A stretch of DNA of 64,000 bases from Tepidiphilus margaritifer DSM 15129 (GTDB lineage Bacteria; Pseudomonadota; Gammaproteobacteria; Burkholderiales; Rhodocyclaceae). Within the stretch, counting starts at the first letter, position 1. Each line of letters begins with the position of its first letter. The position numbers were made by a program, and so were the translations under genes. Of this stretch, positions 41,710 to 50,643 are shown in pieces. The notes below the pieces were generated by a model, which was given only the letters and a program-made list of their open reading frames with translations, ran no database searches and was not told where the DNA came from. The stretch lies in NCBI RefSeq assembly GCF_000425565.1, contig NZ_AUDR01000016.1, positions 1 to 64,000 of the forward strand. Direction: 5' to 3'.

Positions 41710-42669
41710 ATGACAGAAGAAAACCCGGCCTTTCCGCCGCCGTCACGCCTCGTCATCGCCACCCGCGAGAGTCGCCTCGCCTTGTGGCAGGCGCAGTTCG
41801 TCAAGGCTAGGCTCGAGGCGCTCTATCCCGCCTGTCGCGTCGAACTGCTGGGAATGACCACCCGCGGTGACCGTATCCTCGATCGGCCCCTGGCGAAAGT
41901 GGGCGGCAAGGGACTGTTCGTCAAGGAACTGGAAGCAGCGCTGCTCGCGGGAGAAGCCGATCTGGCGGTGCATTCGATGAAGGACGTGCCGATGGTGCTC
42001 GACGAGGCGTTTGCGCTCGCGGCCACGCTCGCGCGCGAAGAGCCGGCCGATGCCTTCGTCTCGAACCGCTACGCCGGCCTCGACGATCTGCCGCCGGGCG
42101 CAGTGGTGGGCACTTCCTCGCTGCGGCGTCAGGCGCAGCTCATCGCGCAGTATCCCTATCTGGCGGTGAGCCCCCTGCGCGGCAACCTCGATACGCGCCT
42201 GCGCAAGCTCGACGAGGGGCAATTCGACGCCATCATCCTTGCGGCGGCCGGTTTGCGTCGCCTGGGATTGGGCGAGCGCATTCGGTCGGTGCTGCCGGTC
42301 GAGGTCAGCCTGCCGGCGGCGGGGCAGGGGGCGCTGGGCATCGAATGCCTGGCCGAACGCGCGGAGGTGCGCTCCTGGCTCGCACCGCTCGCAGATCCTC
42401 TCACCACCGCCTGCGTGGCCGCCGAGCGGGCCTTCGCCCGGGTGTTGGGCGGCAGCTGTGAAGTGCCCATCGCCGCCTATGCCGTGCCCGAGGGCGAATC
42501 CCTGTGGCTGCGCGGCCGGGTGGCCGAACCCGACGGTAGCCGCATCTACGGCGGCGAGATCCGCGGGCCGCTGTCGGCGGCGGTCCAGTTGGGCGAGACC
42601 CTGGCGCGGCGTCTCCTCGATGAAGGCGCGGCAGAGCTCGTCGCGGCGCTCTCGGGCGGCGCGGCATGA
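41710..42669 (+). CDS. hemC: porphobilinogen deaminase
   Basis: Polymerises four porphobilinogens to hydroxymethylbilane in heme synthesis; 319 residues. The cofactor-carrying cysteine is C250 in [12 protein letters not shown], and [13 protein letters not shown] near the N-terminus is conserved. A good GGGAGAAA ribosome site precedes the ATG. Its stop overlaps the hemD ATG by four bases. It heads the hemCDXY cluster. Confidence 0.97.
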   Translation: MTEENPAFPPPSRLVIATRESRLALWQAQFVKARLEALYPACRVELLGMTTRGDRILDRPLAKVGGKGLFVKELEAALLAGEADLAVHSMKDVPMVLDEAFALAATLAREEPADAFVSNRYAGLDDLPPGAVVGTSSLRRQAQLIAQYPYLAVSPLRGNLDTRLRKLDEGQFDAIILAAAGLRRLGLGERIRSVLPVEVSLPAAGQGALGIECLAERAEVRSWLAPLADPLTTACVAAERAFARVLGGSCEVPIAAYAVPEGESLWLRGRVAEPDGSRIYGGEIRGPLSAAVQLGETLARRLLDEGAAELVAALSGGAA

Positions 42670-43454
42670 GCGGTTCGCCGCCCGCCGTCTGGGTGACCCG
42701 TCCGCGCGCGCAGGCCCGGCGGCTCGAGGCGATGCTGCGGGCAAGAGGGTTTGCGCCGGTGGCGGCGCCCCTGCTCGCGATCGAACCGATCGAGGACGAG
42801 GAGCAAGAGGCGCAGGTCGCCGCTGCGCTGGATGACTATGCCTGGGTCTTCTTCGTCAGCCGCACCGCCGCCGAGCTCGCCGTGCCGCGCCTGCGCCGTT
42901 ACCGCGCCTGGCCGCCGGGTCCGCCGGTGATGACGGTGGGTGAGGGCAGTGCCGAATCACTGCGCGCCCTGGGGTTCGCCGACGTGCTTTTTCCCCGCGA
43001 AGGCGCCGATTCGGAGGCGGTGCTCGCTTTGCCCGCGTGTTCGGGCGCGGCCGTCTCGGGGCGGCGGGTGTTGATCGTCAAGGGGGAGGGCGGACGGGCG
43101 CTGCTCGCACGGACCCTGAGCGAGCGCGGCGCTCTGGTCGATAGCTGGGTGTGCTATCGTCGGGTCCCGCCCCGATGGACGGCGGAGGTGCTCGCCCCCT
43201 TGCGCGAGGGGAGGCTCGCCGCGATGCTTCTCACGAGCAGCGAAGGGGTCTTGAATCTGCCGGCTCTGGTGCCGGCTGCCGATTGGCCGCTGCTCGTCGA
43301 CGTGCCGGCCGTCGCGGCGCACCCGCGCATCGCTACCGCGGCCACGGCCCTGGGTCTGCGGCGCGTCGTCACGGCAGCGGCTCCGGGGGACGCGGGGCTC
43401 ATGGCCGCCCTGGAATCCTTGCCCGCTTTGCAGGAGCTAATATCTAGCATTTAA
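42666..43454 (+). CDS. hemD: uroporphyrinogen-III synthase
   Basis: Closes and inverts ring D of hydroxymethylbilane to give uroporphyrinogen III. It is 262 residues. The poorly conserved HemD fold shows [17 protein letters not shown] at the start and [14 protein letters not shown] near 195. The last seven codons (from CAG GAG) come from the inserted IS607-type element. Without the insertion the frame would read CAG GGA AAT CGA TGA, that is QGNR then stop, with TGA overlapping the hemX ATG. The catalytic body should be unaffected. Confidence 0.93.
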   Translation: MSGSPPAVWVTRPRAQARRLEAMLRARGFAPVAAPLLAIEPIEDEEQEAQVAAALDDYAWVFFVSRTAAELAVPRLRRYRAWPPGPPVMTVGEGSAESLRALGFADVLFPREGADSEAVLALPACSGAAVSGRRVLIVKGEGGRALLARTLSERGALVDSWVCYRRVPPRWTAEVLAPLREGRLAAMLLTSSEGVLNLPALVPAADWPLLVDVPAVAAHPRIATAATALGLRRVVTAAAPGDAGLMAALESLPALQELISSI

Positions 43455-43496
43455 TAACGTGCATTATAGTGTATAACTGTGTATATATAAAATACA

Positions 43497-43613
43497 ATGA
43501 GTACAGGAAAGGCAGCGAAGTTGCTCGACGTATCGGTCAAGACGCTGCAACGATGGGAACGCAAGGGTCGTCTTGTTCCGATAGCGTGGACAGACAGCAA
43601 CCGACGTCTTTAA
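43497..43613 (+). pseudogene. truncated IS607-type TnpA (38 residues)
   Basis: A short frame MSTGKAAKLLDVSVKTLQRW continues to SNRRL and stops. It matches the N-terminal MerR-like helix-turn-helix of IS607-family TnpA. The whole serine-recombinase catalytic domain is missing. In the +1 frame after the stop, GEALKKDTQDATDA overlapping the tnpB start may be the old C-terminus, so the gene looks internally deleted rather than merely frameshifted. Confidence 0.8.
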
Positions 43614-43642
43614 TGGCGAGGCGCTGAAAAAGGATACGCAAG

Positions 43643-44983
43643 ATGCAACTGACGCATAAGATTGCTCTTCGTCCGACACCTGACCAGTCCGACTATTTCA
43701 AGCGAGCCTGCGGCACGGCGCGTCGCGTCTGGAACTGGGCGCTCGCCGAATGGAATCGCCAATACTCGGCGGGGCTCAAACCAAACGCAATGGCACTCAA
43801 AAAACAGTTCAACGCCATCAAGTACAGCGATCCGCAATGGCTCGATGAACACGGTCAGCCGTGGCTCAAAACCATTCACCGCGATGCGCACGCACAACCC
43901 TTTGCGCATTTGCAACGCGCGTGGTCACGATTCTTTGCCGACCTCAAGGCAGGCAGGAAAGCCTACCAACCAACATTCAAGAAAAAAGGCCGCTGCCGCG
44001 ACAGCTTTTATGTCGCCAATGACCAATTCAGGCTCCACGGCCAAAAAATCCGCCTGCCTCTGGTTGGGTGGGTGGAGATGGCGGAATCCTTGCGGTTCGA
44101 CGGAAAGATTCTTGGTGCGACGGTTTCGCGCACGGCGGATCGCTGGTTCGTCGCCATTCAAGTCGAAGTCCACGATAACCAGTTCTATCGCCGAAGGACG
44201 GCGCAAGAGGTTACAGGCGTTGATCTCGGCTTGAAAGCGGCCGCGACGCTTTCTAACGGCCAAACCATCCAAGCACCCAAGCCGCTCAAGGCAGCGCTGC
44301 GACGGCTCAAAATCCGCAATCGGCGTCTCAGTCGCAAGGTCGAAGCCGCCAAGGTTGCTGCTGGATTTGCTCCCAAAGCGAAACTTCCCAAGGGAACCCG
44401 TTTGCCGGTCTCGAACAATCGCAGGAAGTCCGCTGAGGCATTGGCAAAGCTGCATGCGCGCATTGCCAATATCCGAGCGGATTTTACGCACAAGCTCACG
44501 ACCCGGCTCTGCCGCGAAAACCAAGCGGTGGTGGTCGAGGATTTGCATGTCAAGGGGATGATGGCAAACGACAAGCTTGCTCGCGCCATCAGCGACATTG
44601 GCTTTGGGATGTTTCGCTCGCAGATCGAGTACAAGGCAAAGCGCTACGGCACCCGGTTGGTCATCGCCGACCGTTGGTATCCGAGCAGCCGCTTGTGTTC
44701 GGTCTGCGGATGGAAGAACGAAGCGCTGACGCTGAGTGATCGGGAATGGTCGTGTCCGCAATGCGGCACGGTTCATGACCGCGATCTCAACGCGGCGCTG
44801 AACCTAAAACGGCTGGCAACCGAAACTGCTCTACCCGTGGCGAGTCCGTCCGGCAACGGCGGCACTGCGGCAGAGGATGTCTCTGCCGTAGTCGGGAAAG
44901 TCACGCCTGTCAGACACGAAGTCGGCCCGCAAGGCGCTTCGGGGCAGGAAGAGAACCGTGCGCACTCTTGCGCACTTTCTTGA
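43643..44983 (+). CDS. tnpB: TnpB, RNA-guided transposon endonuclease
   Basis: A 446-residue protein of the TnpB (OMEGA) family, the likely ancestor of Cas12. The N-terminal OrfB/HTH part begins MQLTHKIALRPTPDQ. The RuvC catalytic residues are all present: D194 (GVDLGLKA), E299 (VVVEDLHV) and D381 (HDRDLNAALN). The zinc ribbon has C352, C355, C371 and C374. TnpB is known to cut DNA guided by an omega RNA made from the element's 3' end, helping the element persist. The last 55 residues (after about 390) are low in conservation and overlap the presumed omega RNA. Length and motifs suggest an active nuclease. Confidence 0.93.
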   Translation: MQLTHKIALRPTPDQSDYFKRACGTARRVWNWALAEWNRQYSAGLKPNAMALKKQFNAIKYSDPQWLDEHGQPWLKTIHRDAHAQPFAHLQRAWSRFFADLKAGRKAYQPTFKKKGRCRDSFYVANDQFRLHGQKIRLPLVGWVEMAESLRFDGKILGATVSRTADRWFVAIQVEVHDNQFYRRRTAQEVTGVDLGLKAAATLSNGQTIQAPKPLKAALRRLKIRNRRLSRKVEAAKVAAGFAPKAKLPKGTRLPVSNNRRKSAEALAKLHARIANIRADFTHKLTTRLCRENQAVVVEDLHVKGMMANDKLARAISDIGFGMFRSQIEYKAKRYGTRLVIADRWYPSSRLCSVCGWKNEALTLSDREWSCPQCGTVHDRDLNAALNLKRLATETALPVASPSGNGGTAAEDVSAVVGKVTPVRHEVGPQGASGQEENRAHSCALS

Positions 44984-44990
44984 TAGCAGG
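44880..44990 (+). ncRNA. putative omega RNA 3' portion of the TnpB element
   Basis: In IS605/IS607 elements the guide scaffold is the 3' end of tnpB plus the right end of the element, and the guide is the flanking host DNA. Here the last 110 bases include a terminal hairpin GTGCGC-ACTCTT-GCGCAC (44958-44975), followed by TTTCTTGATAGCAGG up to the element edge. The guide would start at 44991 with GAAATCGATGAACGAACC, the beginning of hemX. The 5' limit is arbitrary. Confidence 0.5.
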
Positions 44991-44997
44991 GAAATCG

Positions 44998-46287
44998 ATG
45001 AACGAACCGAAACCGCAAGAAGGCGCAGCGCAAGAAAAGGCAAACGCGGAACACGAGCGTCCCGTCGCCCCGATTTCTGGCGCCCCGCCCGAAGGGACTG
45101 CGCAGCGAGATGTGCCGCACACTCCGCCCGCCCCGGAACCTCACTCGGACGGCGTTGATCCGGGCACGCCGGAGGCGCTGCCTTTCCGACCCTGCCGCCG
45201 CTACGCGGCCTGGGCACTGGCCGCCGGCATCGTCGTGCTGCTGCTCGCCCTCGGAGCCTACGCCTATGCGCGGCATGTGGTGCAGCAGGAAGCGGCACAG
45301 CGCCAGGCGCTCGAGGAGCGGCTCGGTCGGCTCGAACAGGGCTCGCAACGCAGCGAGGAATCCGTCCAGCAGCTGCAGGGCGCGCTGAGCGTTCTTTCGC
45401 AGCGGCTGGATACCGTCCAGCATGCACTGGGCCAGGTTCAGGGGCAGGTGGATGAACTGCGCGAGCTCGGTCGCCTGGTGGAGCGCCTCACCCAGGCGCT
45501 GGCCCAACAGGACGAACGCCGCTTGCTCGTCGAGGCCCGCGATGCGCTCACCTATGCGCAACGGCGCATCGATTGGGCCAACGATTCGGCGACGGCGCTC
45601 GCCGTGCTCGCCGAACTGGACGCGCGGCTGACCAAAGAGAACCGTGGTCTCTTCCTGCCGTTGCGGCAGGCGCTCGCGCGAGACCTCGAGCGACTGCGCG
45701 CCTCACCCCGGGTCGATCTCGACGGGATCCTCGCCCGGCTCGATGCGCTGGAATCCCGACTGCCGCAGCTTGCGCTCGCCTTTGCCTCCCCCCTGCCGGA
45801 GGCGGCAGCCCTCGGCGCGCCCCGGCTCGCCACCGAGATCCCGGCGGAAGAAGCCTCTTCGCCGGCGGAATTACCCTGGCATCGGCGCTTGTGGCAGACG
45901 CTGCTGCGCTGGACGGACGAAGTCCTCGCCGCCGCGGCACGGCTCGTGCGCCTGGAGCGGCTCAATGCCGTCGCGCCGGAACTGCTTTCGCCGCAGCAGC
46001 GCTTGGTGCTCGAAGAGAACCTGCGGCTATGGCTTGCCAGCGCCAGGCTGGCCGCGCAAGCGGGAGACGAAGGTCGCTATCGTGCCGCGCTGGAAAAAAC
46101 CCGCGAGGCCTTGGTGCGATTCTATGCCACCCAGGATCCGGCCGTGGCCGCGGCGCTCGCCACCCTCGACGAACTCGCGGCCCAGTCGATCGCGGCGCAG
46201 CGCGTGGCCCTTACCGAATCCTTCGCCGCGCTCGCCCAGATCGAGGCGCGTCTTCAGGCCGAGGCGGTTTCCGCCCCTGCGCCTTGA
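44998..46287 (+). CDS. hemX: HemX-like membrane protein
   Basis: A 429-residue protein from the ATG at 44998, with AGGGA six bases upstream. It has an acidic Pro-rich N-terminal tail (1-60), one membrane span (about 67-90, WALAAGIVVLLLALGAYAYA) and a long coiled-coil periplasmic region (about 95-430). It matches HemX, annotated as uroporphyrinogen-III C-methyltransferase although the methyltransferase signature is absent; its role in heme synthesis is unclear. The gene follows hemD, now separated by the inserted element, and precedes hemY. Confidence 0.9.
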   Translation: MNEPKPQEGAAQEKANAEHERPVAPISGAPPEGTAQRDVPHTPPAPEPHSDGVDPGTPEALPFRPCRRYAAWALAAGIVVLLLALGAYAYARHVVQQEAAQRQALEERLGRLEQGSQRSEESVQQLQGALSVLSQRLDTVQHALGQVQGQVDELRELGRLVERLTQALAQQDERRLLVEARDALTYAQRRIDWANDSATALAVLAELDARLTKENRGLFLPLRQALARDLERLRASPRVDLDGILARLDALESRLPQLALAFASPLPEAAALGAPRLATEIPAEEASSPAELPWHRRLWQTLLRWTDEVLAAAARLVRLERLNAVAPELLSPQQRLVLEENLRLWLASARLAAQAGDEGRYRAALEKTREALVRFYATQDPAVAAALATLDELAAQSIAAQRVALTESFAALAQIEARLQAEAVSAPAP

Positions 46288-46297
46288 GGAGAATTTC

Positions 46298-47440
46298 ATG
46301 AAAGCCTTGATCACGCTCGTACTCGTGGCGGCGCTGGCGGTGGCGGCGGGGCTCGCCATCCAGAGCGTGGACGGTTACGTCGTCTTCGTCGTGCCGCCCT
46401 GGCGCGCCCAGCTGTCGCTGACCCTCTTTGTGCTGGTGCTGGTGCTCACCGTCGTCGCCCTCTATCTGTCGTTACGCCTCGTGGTCACGCTGCTCGGCCT
46501 GCCCCGTGCCCTGCGCGCGCGGCGCGAAGCGTGGCGCTTGCGGCGGGCCGTGCGCACGCTCGTACGCCTCGTGCGCGCTCATGCGCTGGGCGATACGGCA
46601 ACGGTGCATCGGCTGGCGGAGCGGCTCGCCGGCAACCCCGCCGTCGCCGAGGCCGGCGCGGCGCTGGCGGCAGCGACGGCGCTCGGGCAGGGCGATGAGG
46701 CGCGGGCGGAAAACTGGCTTGCCCGCCTCGATCACTGGCCGGACGTTCGCACCGTGCTGGAAGCCGAATTTGGCGTGCATTTCTCCCGCCCCGAGCGTCT
46801 GCAGGCGGCGATGGAGCGGCTCGCCGAAGTCCGCGGCATTCCCGAGGCGACGGCGCTGCGCCTGAAGCTCGAAGCCGCCGAAGGGGAGGGCAGATGGCAC
46901 GAGGCGCTGGAGCTCGCCCGCCGGCTGCGTGCGCGCGGCGAGGCAGAGGCGACGAAAATCGCCTCGGTCATCCGGCGGGCGCATCTGCAAGAAGCGTCCT
47001 CGCGTCTGGCTTTGGGCACAGATCTCTTTACCTGGTGGAAGCGCCTGCCCAAGGAAGAGCGCTTCGATCCCGAGCTTCTGGAATCCCTGGCGCGCCTGGG
47101 AATCGATCAGGGGCAGGGCGCAAAAGTCCGCCCCATTCTGGAGGCAGCCCTGGAGAAACAGTGGCAACCCGGCCTGGTGCGACTCTATTTCGCCAGCCTC
47201 GATGCTGCCGAGCGCCAAAGCGGGCTGGCGCGGCTCGAGCGATGGCTGCAGGCCCATCCCGAAGATCCTGCCGTGCTCGAAGCCCTGGTCGAACTATGCC
47301 TCGAGCTGCAGCTGTGGGGCAAGACGCAGGACTATCTCGCGCGGCTGCGTCGTGTGGGCGCGGATCCTGCCCTGATCGGACGGCTCAGTGCGCGCTTGCA
47401 AGAGGGATCAGGCCGTGCCGCGGCCTTTCCGGCGCCTTGA
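46298..47440 (+). CDS. hemY: HemY-family TPR membrane protein
   Basis: A 380-residue protein with two N-terminal membrane spans (about 1-23 and 40-62) and a cytoplasmic tetratricopeptide-repeat part (about 90-370). This is the proteobacterial HemY of the hemCDXY operon, unrelated to the protoporphyrinogen oxidase of the same name. Known members probably organise late heme synthesis. The ATG at 46298 has GAGGAGA seven bases upstream. It is coupled to hemX by a 10-base gap. Confidence 0.92.
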   Translation: MKALITLVLVAALAVAAGLAIQSVDGYVVFVVPPWRAQLSLTLFVLVLVLTVVALYLSLRLVVTLLGLPRALRARREAWRLRRAVRTLVRLVRAHALGDTATVHRLAERLAGNPAVAEAGAALAAATALGQGDEARAENWLARLDHWPDVRTVLEAEFGVHFSRPERLQAAMERLAEVRGIPEATALRLKLEAAEGEGRWHEALELARRLRARGEAEATKIASVIRRAHLQEASSRLALGTDLFTWWKRLPKEERFDPELLESLARLGIDQGQGAKVRPILEAALEKQWQPGLVRLYFASLDAAERQSGLARLERWLQAHPEDPAVLEALVELCLELQLWGKTQDYLARLRRVGADPALIGRLSARLQEGSGRAAAFPAP

Positions 47441-47447
47441 GGCGTGC

Positions 47448-47453
47448 TACAAT
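47448..47453 (+). promoter_or_regulatory. 4.5S RNA gene promoter -10 box
   Basis: TACAAT lies 7 bases before the presumed 5' end of the RNA. The -35 hexamer (CTTTCC, inside hemY) is weak. Confidence 0.5.
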
Positions 47454-47460
47454 GGCGTCC

Positions 47461-47562
47461 GTGGCGGGTCGCCCCGCATTGCGGCGCGGGAACCGGGTCA
47501 GGGCCGGAAGGCAGCAGCCCTAACCGCTCCCCGCAAGTGCCGGGGGTCCGGCTCGCCACCCC
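47461..47562 (+). ncRNA. ffs: signal recognition particle 4.5S RNA
   Basis: A roughly 100-base RNA that binds Ffh and targets membrane proteins to the translocon. The universally conserved apical part is seen as GGGTCAGGGCCGGAAGGCAG with CAGCC (about 47495-47519). The ends GTGGCGGGTC and GGCTCGCCAC pair to close the long hairpin. The small-type bacterial SRP RNA fits this length. Confidence 0.95.
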
Positions 47563-47566
47563 TTAT

Positions 47567-47788
47567 TCATGATCGCGCCTGCCGTTCCTCCTGGGCCGCG
47601 GTGCCGAACCAGGCAACGGCGGCGAGTGAGGCGAAGCTCACCACGCCCACCACTTCCCAGTCCATCCACCCTGCCACTTCCCGAAGCAGGACGGCCATGC
47701 CTGCCGCCCAAATCCCCCAGCCGATCGCCCGGCGCCAGCGTTTCGCCCTGGCGCGGAGCGTTCCGTCGTTTCCTCGGATGAGTCTCAT
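47567..47788 (-). CDS. small two-helix membrane protein with Fur boxes upstream
   Basis: I do not recognise this 73-residue protein. The ATG at 47788 is chosen for its strong AGGAGG eight bases upstream; earlier ATGs at 47818 and 47845 lack one. A basic N-terminus (MRLIRGNDGTLRARAKRWRR) precedes two hydrophobic segments (about 21-38 and 46-64) joined by a short loop, and the tail is hydrophilic. The promoter region holds an array of GATAAT repeats that match the Fur consensus, so it is probably induced by iron limitation. It faces the 4.5S RNA gene and is divergent from dnaX. Confidence 0.8.
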   Translation of the reverse strand: MRLIRGNDGTLRARAKRWRRAIGWGIWAAGMAVLLREVAGWMDWEVVGVVSFASLAAVAWFGTAAQEERQARS

Positions 47789-47835
47789 TGCACTTCCTCC
47801 TTGCTCACTCGGGTTCATGATAGGGAAGGCAGCGT

Positions 47836-47866
47836 GATAATGCAAATGATAATGAGAAATAGTTTC
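47836..47866. promoter_or_regulatory. tandem Fur-box array
   Basis: GATAATGCAAAT, GATAAT and GAGAAATAGTTTC follow each other. The 19 bases from 47848 match the Fur consensus at 14 of 19 positions, and a second overlapping match starts at 47836. It lies 48 bases before the small membrane protein gene and 68 before dnaX. The small gene is the likelier target. Confidence 0.7.
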
Positions 47867-47934
47867 AATAGTAAAAACCTTTTACCCTCACACCGTGTCT
47901 GTACGGCGAAGGGGAATCCGGTAGAATCCGCCTC

Positions 47935-49698
47935 ATGACCCAGCTCGCCCTTGCCCGCAAATGGCGTCCCCGCCGCTTCGAAGCGCTCGTGGGGCAGGAC
48001 CACGTCGTGCGCGCCCTCACGCACGCGCTCACCACGCAGCGGCTGCACCACGCCTATCTCTTCACCGGCACGCGCGGGGTGGGCAAGACCACCATCAGCC
48101 GCATCTTCGCCAAGGCGCTCAACTGTGAGCGAGGTATCACGCCCGAGCCCTGCGGTACGTGCGCCGCGTGCGTGGCGATCGACGCCGACCGCTTCCCCGA
48201 TTACGTCGAGATGGATGCCGCCTCCAACCGCGGCGTGGACGACATGGCGGCGCTGCTCGAGCAGGCCGTCTACGCGCCGGTGCAGGGGCGCTTCAAGGTC
48301 TACATGATCGACGAAGTGCACATGCTCACCGGGCACGCCTTCAACGCCATGCTGAAGACCCTCGAAGAGCCGCCCGAGCACGTCAAGTTCATCCTCGCCA
48401 CCACCGACCCGCAAAAGATCCCCGTCACGGTGCTGTCGCGCTGCCTGCAGTTCAACCTGCGCTCGCTGCCGCCCGCCCTCGTCGCCGAACACGCCGCCCG
48501 CATCCTGGAGGCCGAGGGCGTGCCCCACGATCGTGGGGCGCTCGAACTCGTGGGGCAGGCCGCGCGCGGGTCCATGCGAGATGCGCTCTCGCTCCTCGAC
48601 CAGGCGCTCGCCTACGGGGCAGGAGAGGTGCGCGAGGCGCAGGTGGCGGAGATGCTGGGCTTGGTGGCGAGCGCCACCTTGCGCGAACTCTTCGAGGCCG
48701 TGGTGGCGGCCGACGCCCCGGCCGCGCTTGCGCTCGCCGATCGGCTCGCCATGAGCGGTGCGTCGCTCGAATCGGCCCTGGCCGCGCTCGCGCAACTCGT
48801 GCATCAGCTCGCCGTGCTGCAGTTCGCGCCCGAAGCCCTGGAAATGCAGACGCGCGAGACGCTCGCCCCGCTCGCGGCACGGCTCGACCCCGAATACCTC
48901 CAGCTCGCCTACGACATCCTCACGCACGCGCGCCGCGATCTGGCGCTCGCGCCCGATCCGGCCGTCGGCTTTTCGATGGCGATCTTGCGTCTGCTCGCCT
49001 TCGCGCCCCAGACCACGGCTGCGTCGCCCCCCGCCGTGCCCGGCCCGGGTGCGGCGCCCAAGATCGGGGAGAACACTGAATCGGCCGAAGCGCGGCGCGC
49101 AGCGTTCCTGCCGCCCAACCAGGGGCAGGATGGGGCAGGGGAAACGGCCTCTTCCGATGCTGCCGGCGTTTCTCTGCTGCAGGCAAACGGCATGCCGGCG
49201 AAGCCTCTTCCCCCCCAGCCGTCCGGCGTGCGGGAGCCGAACGTGTCTCCGCCGGCAGGCCGGGAAAACCCGAGCGGCGGAATCGATGCCTGGCACGAGT
49301 GGTTTGCCGCCATGCGTCTCACGGGGCTTGCGCGCGAGTTCGCGCAACATTGCGTCTGCCGCGCGGTCCACGGCGACACGGTCGAGCTGCTGCTCGATGC
49401 CTCGCACCGCGTGTTGCTCGATCTGCACCCGGAATGCGTCGATCGCATCGCCGAGGCGCTGGGCGAGGTGCTGGGGCGGCGCGTCCAAGTGCGTGTCACC
49501 GTGGCCGAAGTCGCCGACACGCCGGCGCAGCGCGAAGCCGAGGCCCGCCGCCGGGCCCATGCCGCCGCCGTCGGGCGGCTGCTGGCGCACCCCGTTACCC
49601 AGCGGCTCGTCGAGCGGTTCGACGCCACGCTCGACGAGGCCAGCGTCACCTGGTCTACTTCTTCAACTCCACCGCAAGGAACACGCCATGCTCAATAA
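47935..49698 (+). CDS. dnaX: DNA polymerase III subunits tau/gamma
   Basis: The clamp-loader ATPase, 587 residues. Walker A is GTRGVGKTT (45-53), the zinc module uses C64, C73, C76 and C79, and the sensor/Walker B is [10 protein letters not shown] near 122. Residues about 360-450 form a Pro/Ala/Gly-rich linker and the rest is domain V of tau. I see no A AAA AAG heptamer in the coding sequence, so the gamma form made by frameshifting in E. coli is not evident here. It is followed by ybaB and recR, the usual order, with an 11-base overlap with ybaB. Confidence 0.96.
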   Translation: MTQLALARKWRPRRFEALVGQDHVVRALTHALTTQRLHHAYLFTGTRGVGKTTISRIFAKALNCERGITPEPCGTCAACVAIDADRFPDYVEMDAASNRGVDDMAALLEQAVYAPVQGRFKVYMIDEVHMLTGHAFNAMLKTLEEPPEHVKFILATTDPQKIPVTVLSRCLQFNLRSLPPALVAEHAARILEAEGVPHDRGALELVGQAARGSMRDALSLLDQALAYGAGEVREAQVAEMLGLVASATLRELFEAVVAADAPAALALADRLAMSGASLESALAALAQLVHQLAVLQFAPEALEMQTRETLAPLAARLDPEYLQLAYDILTHARRDLALAPDPAVGFSMAILRLLAFAPQTTAASPPAVPGPGAAPKIGENTESAEARRAAFLPPNQGQDGAGETASSDAAGVSLLQANGMPAKPLPPQPSGVREPNVSPPAGRENPSGGIDAWHEWFAAMRLTGLAREFAQHCVCRAVHGDTVELLLDASHRVLLDLHPECVDRIAEALGEVLGRRVQVRVTVAEVADTPAQREAEARRRAHAAAVGRLLAHPVTQRLVERFDATLDEASVTWSTSSTPPQGTRHAQ

Positions 49699-50014
49699 AA
49701 ACGCGCTTTCCGGCCTGATGCGCCAGGCGCAGCAGATGCAGGAAAACATGAAGAAACTGCAGGACGAGCTCGCCGCGATCGAAGTCGAGGGGCAGGCTGG
49801 TGCCGGCCTCGTCAAGGTGCTCATGACCTGCAAGTACGACGTACGCCGCGTCAGCATCGACCCCTCCGTGCTCGACGACAAGGAGATGCTCGAAGATCTC
49901 GTGGCCGCCGCGGTCAACGACGCCGTGCGCCGGGTCGAGACGACCACTCAGGAGAAGATGGCGGCCGTCACTGCCGGCATGCCCTTGCCCCCGGGCATGA
50001 AATTGCCTTTCTGA
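49688..50014 (+). CDS. ybaB: YbaB/EbfC nucleoid-associated protein
   Basis: A 108-residue DNA-binding protein of the YbaB family, starting [22 protein letters not shown] and containing [20 protein letters not shown], both typical. It forms dimers that bind DNA with little specificity. It lies between dnaX and recR as in many bacteria, overlapping dnaX by 11 bases and ending six bases before recR. Confidence 0.95.
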   Translation: MLNKNALSGLMRQAQQMQENMKKLQDELAAIEVEGQAGAGLVKVLMTCKYDVRRVSIDPSVLDDKEMLEDLVAAAVNDAVRRVETTTQEKMAAVTAGMPLPPGMKLPF

Positions 50015-50020
50015 GTCTCC

Positions 50021-50620
50021 ATGCCCACACCGCTCGACGAACTCATCGAAGCGCTGCGCTGCCTGCCCGGCGTCGGCGCAAGGAGCGCGCAGCGCATGGC
50101 GCACCACCTGCTGCAACGCGAACGGCGCGGTGCGCAGCGGTTGGCACGGGCGATCGAGTCGGCGCTCGCCACCCTCACGCACTGCGCGCGCTGCAACGCC
50201 TTCAGCGAGACCGCCGTATGTGCCCGCTGCAGCGATCCGGCGCGTGATGCCACTGTCGTCTGCGTGGTCGAGTCGCCCGCCGACATGGAAGCCATCGAGC
50301 AGACCCACACTTTTCGCGGTCTATACTACGTGCTGATGGGGCATCTCTCGCCGCTCGACGGTATCGGTCCGAAGGAGCTCGAACTCGAGCGGCTGCTCGA
50401 GCGGCTCGCTTCGCCCGAAGTGCGCGAGGTGGTGCTCGCCACCAACTTCACCAACGAAGGCGAAGCCACGGCGTACTGGATCGCCGAACGGGTCCGTCCG
50501 CGGGGTGTGACGGTCACGCGCCTAGCCCGTGGCGTGCCGCTCGGCGGCGAGCTCGAATACGTCGATGCCGCCACCGTGGCGCACGCGCTCATCGACCGCC
50601 GCCGCCTCGACGCCACCTGA
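50021..50620 (+). CDS. recR: recombination protein RecR
   Basis: A zinc and DNA-binding protein, 199 residues, that with RecF and RecO loads RecA at gaps. It starts with [26 protein letters not shown] (helix-hairpin-helix), then a C4 zinc finger (HCARCNAFS and VCARCSDP), then the TOPRIM domain ([16 protein letters not shown]). It completes the dnaX-ybaB-recR operon. Confidence 0.97.
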   Translation: MPTPLDELIEALRCLPGVGARSAQRMAHHLLQRERRGAQRLARAIESALATLTHCARCNAFSETAVCARCSDPARDATVVCVVESPADMEAIEQTHTFRGLYYVLMGHLSPLDGIGPKELELERLLERLASPEVREVVLATNFTNEGEATAYWIAERVRPRGVTVTRLARGVPLGGELEYVDAATVAHALIDRRRLDAT

Positions 50621-50643
50621 AGCGTCGAGCTACCGCATGCCTC

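Larger units (their letters stand above)
43435..44990 (+). mobile_element. IS607-type element carrying tnpB, tnpA deleted
   Basis: A 1.56-kb insertion lies between hemD and hemX. Both edges show GCAGG (43430-43434 and 44986-44990), and IS607 elements insert at GG without target duplication. Removing the element fuses CAGG to GAAATCGATGA and restores a four-base hemD-hemX overlap, which supports these ends. The element has a remnant of the serine recombinase gene tnpA and an intact tnpB. The DNA is visibly less GC-rich than the hem genes, and the left end is AT-rich. Without an active TnpA it cannot move by itself. Confidence 0.85.

Noticed and set aside
43435-44990. CRISPR-Cas12 remnant instead of a transposon
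   Set aside because: No repeats or spacers; the size, the TnpA remnant and the insertion at GG fit an IS607-type TnpB element.
46298-47440. HemY as protoporphyrinogen oxidase
   Set aside because: No FAD-binding motif; it is the TPR membrane protein of the proteobacterial hem operon.
47815-49590. 591-codon frame antisense to dnaX
   Set aside because: Shadow of dnaX; Gly/His/Arg-rich with no domain.
47935-49698. dnaX frameshift producing a gamma subunit
   Set aside because: I found no A AAA AAG or similar slippery run with a downstream stem in the gene.
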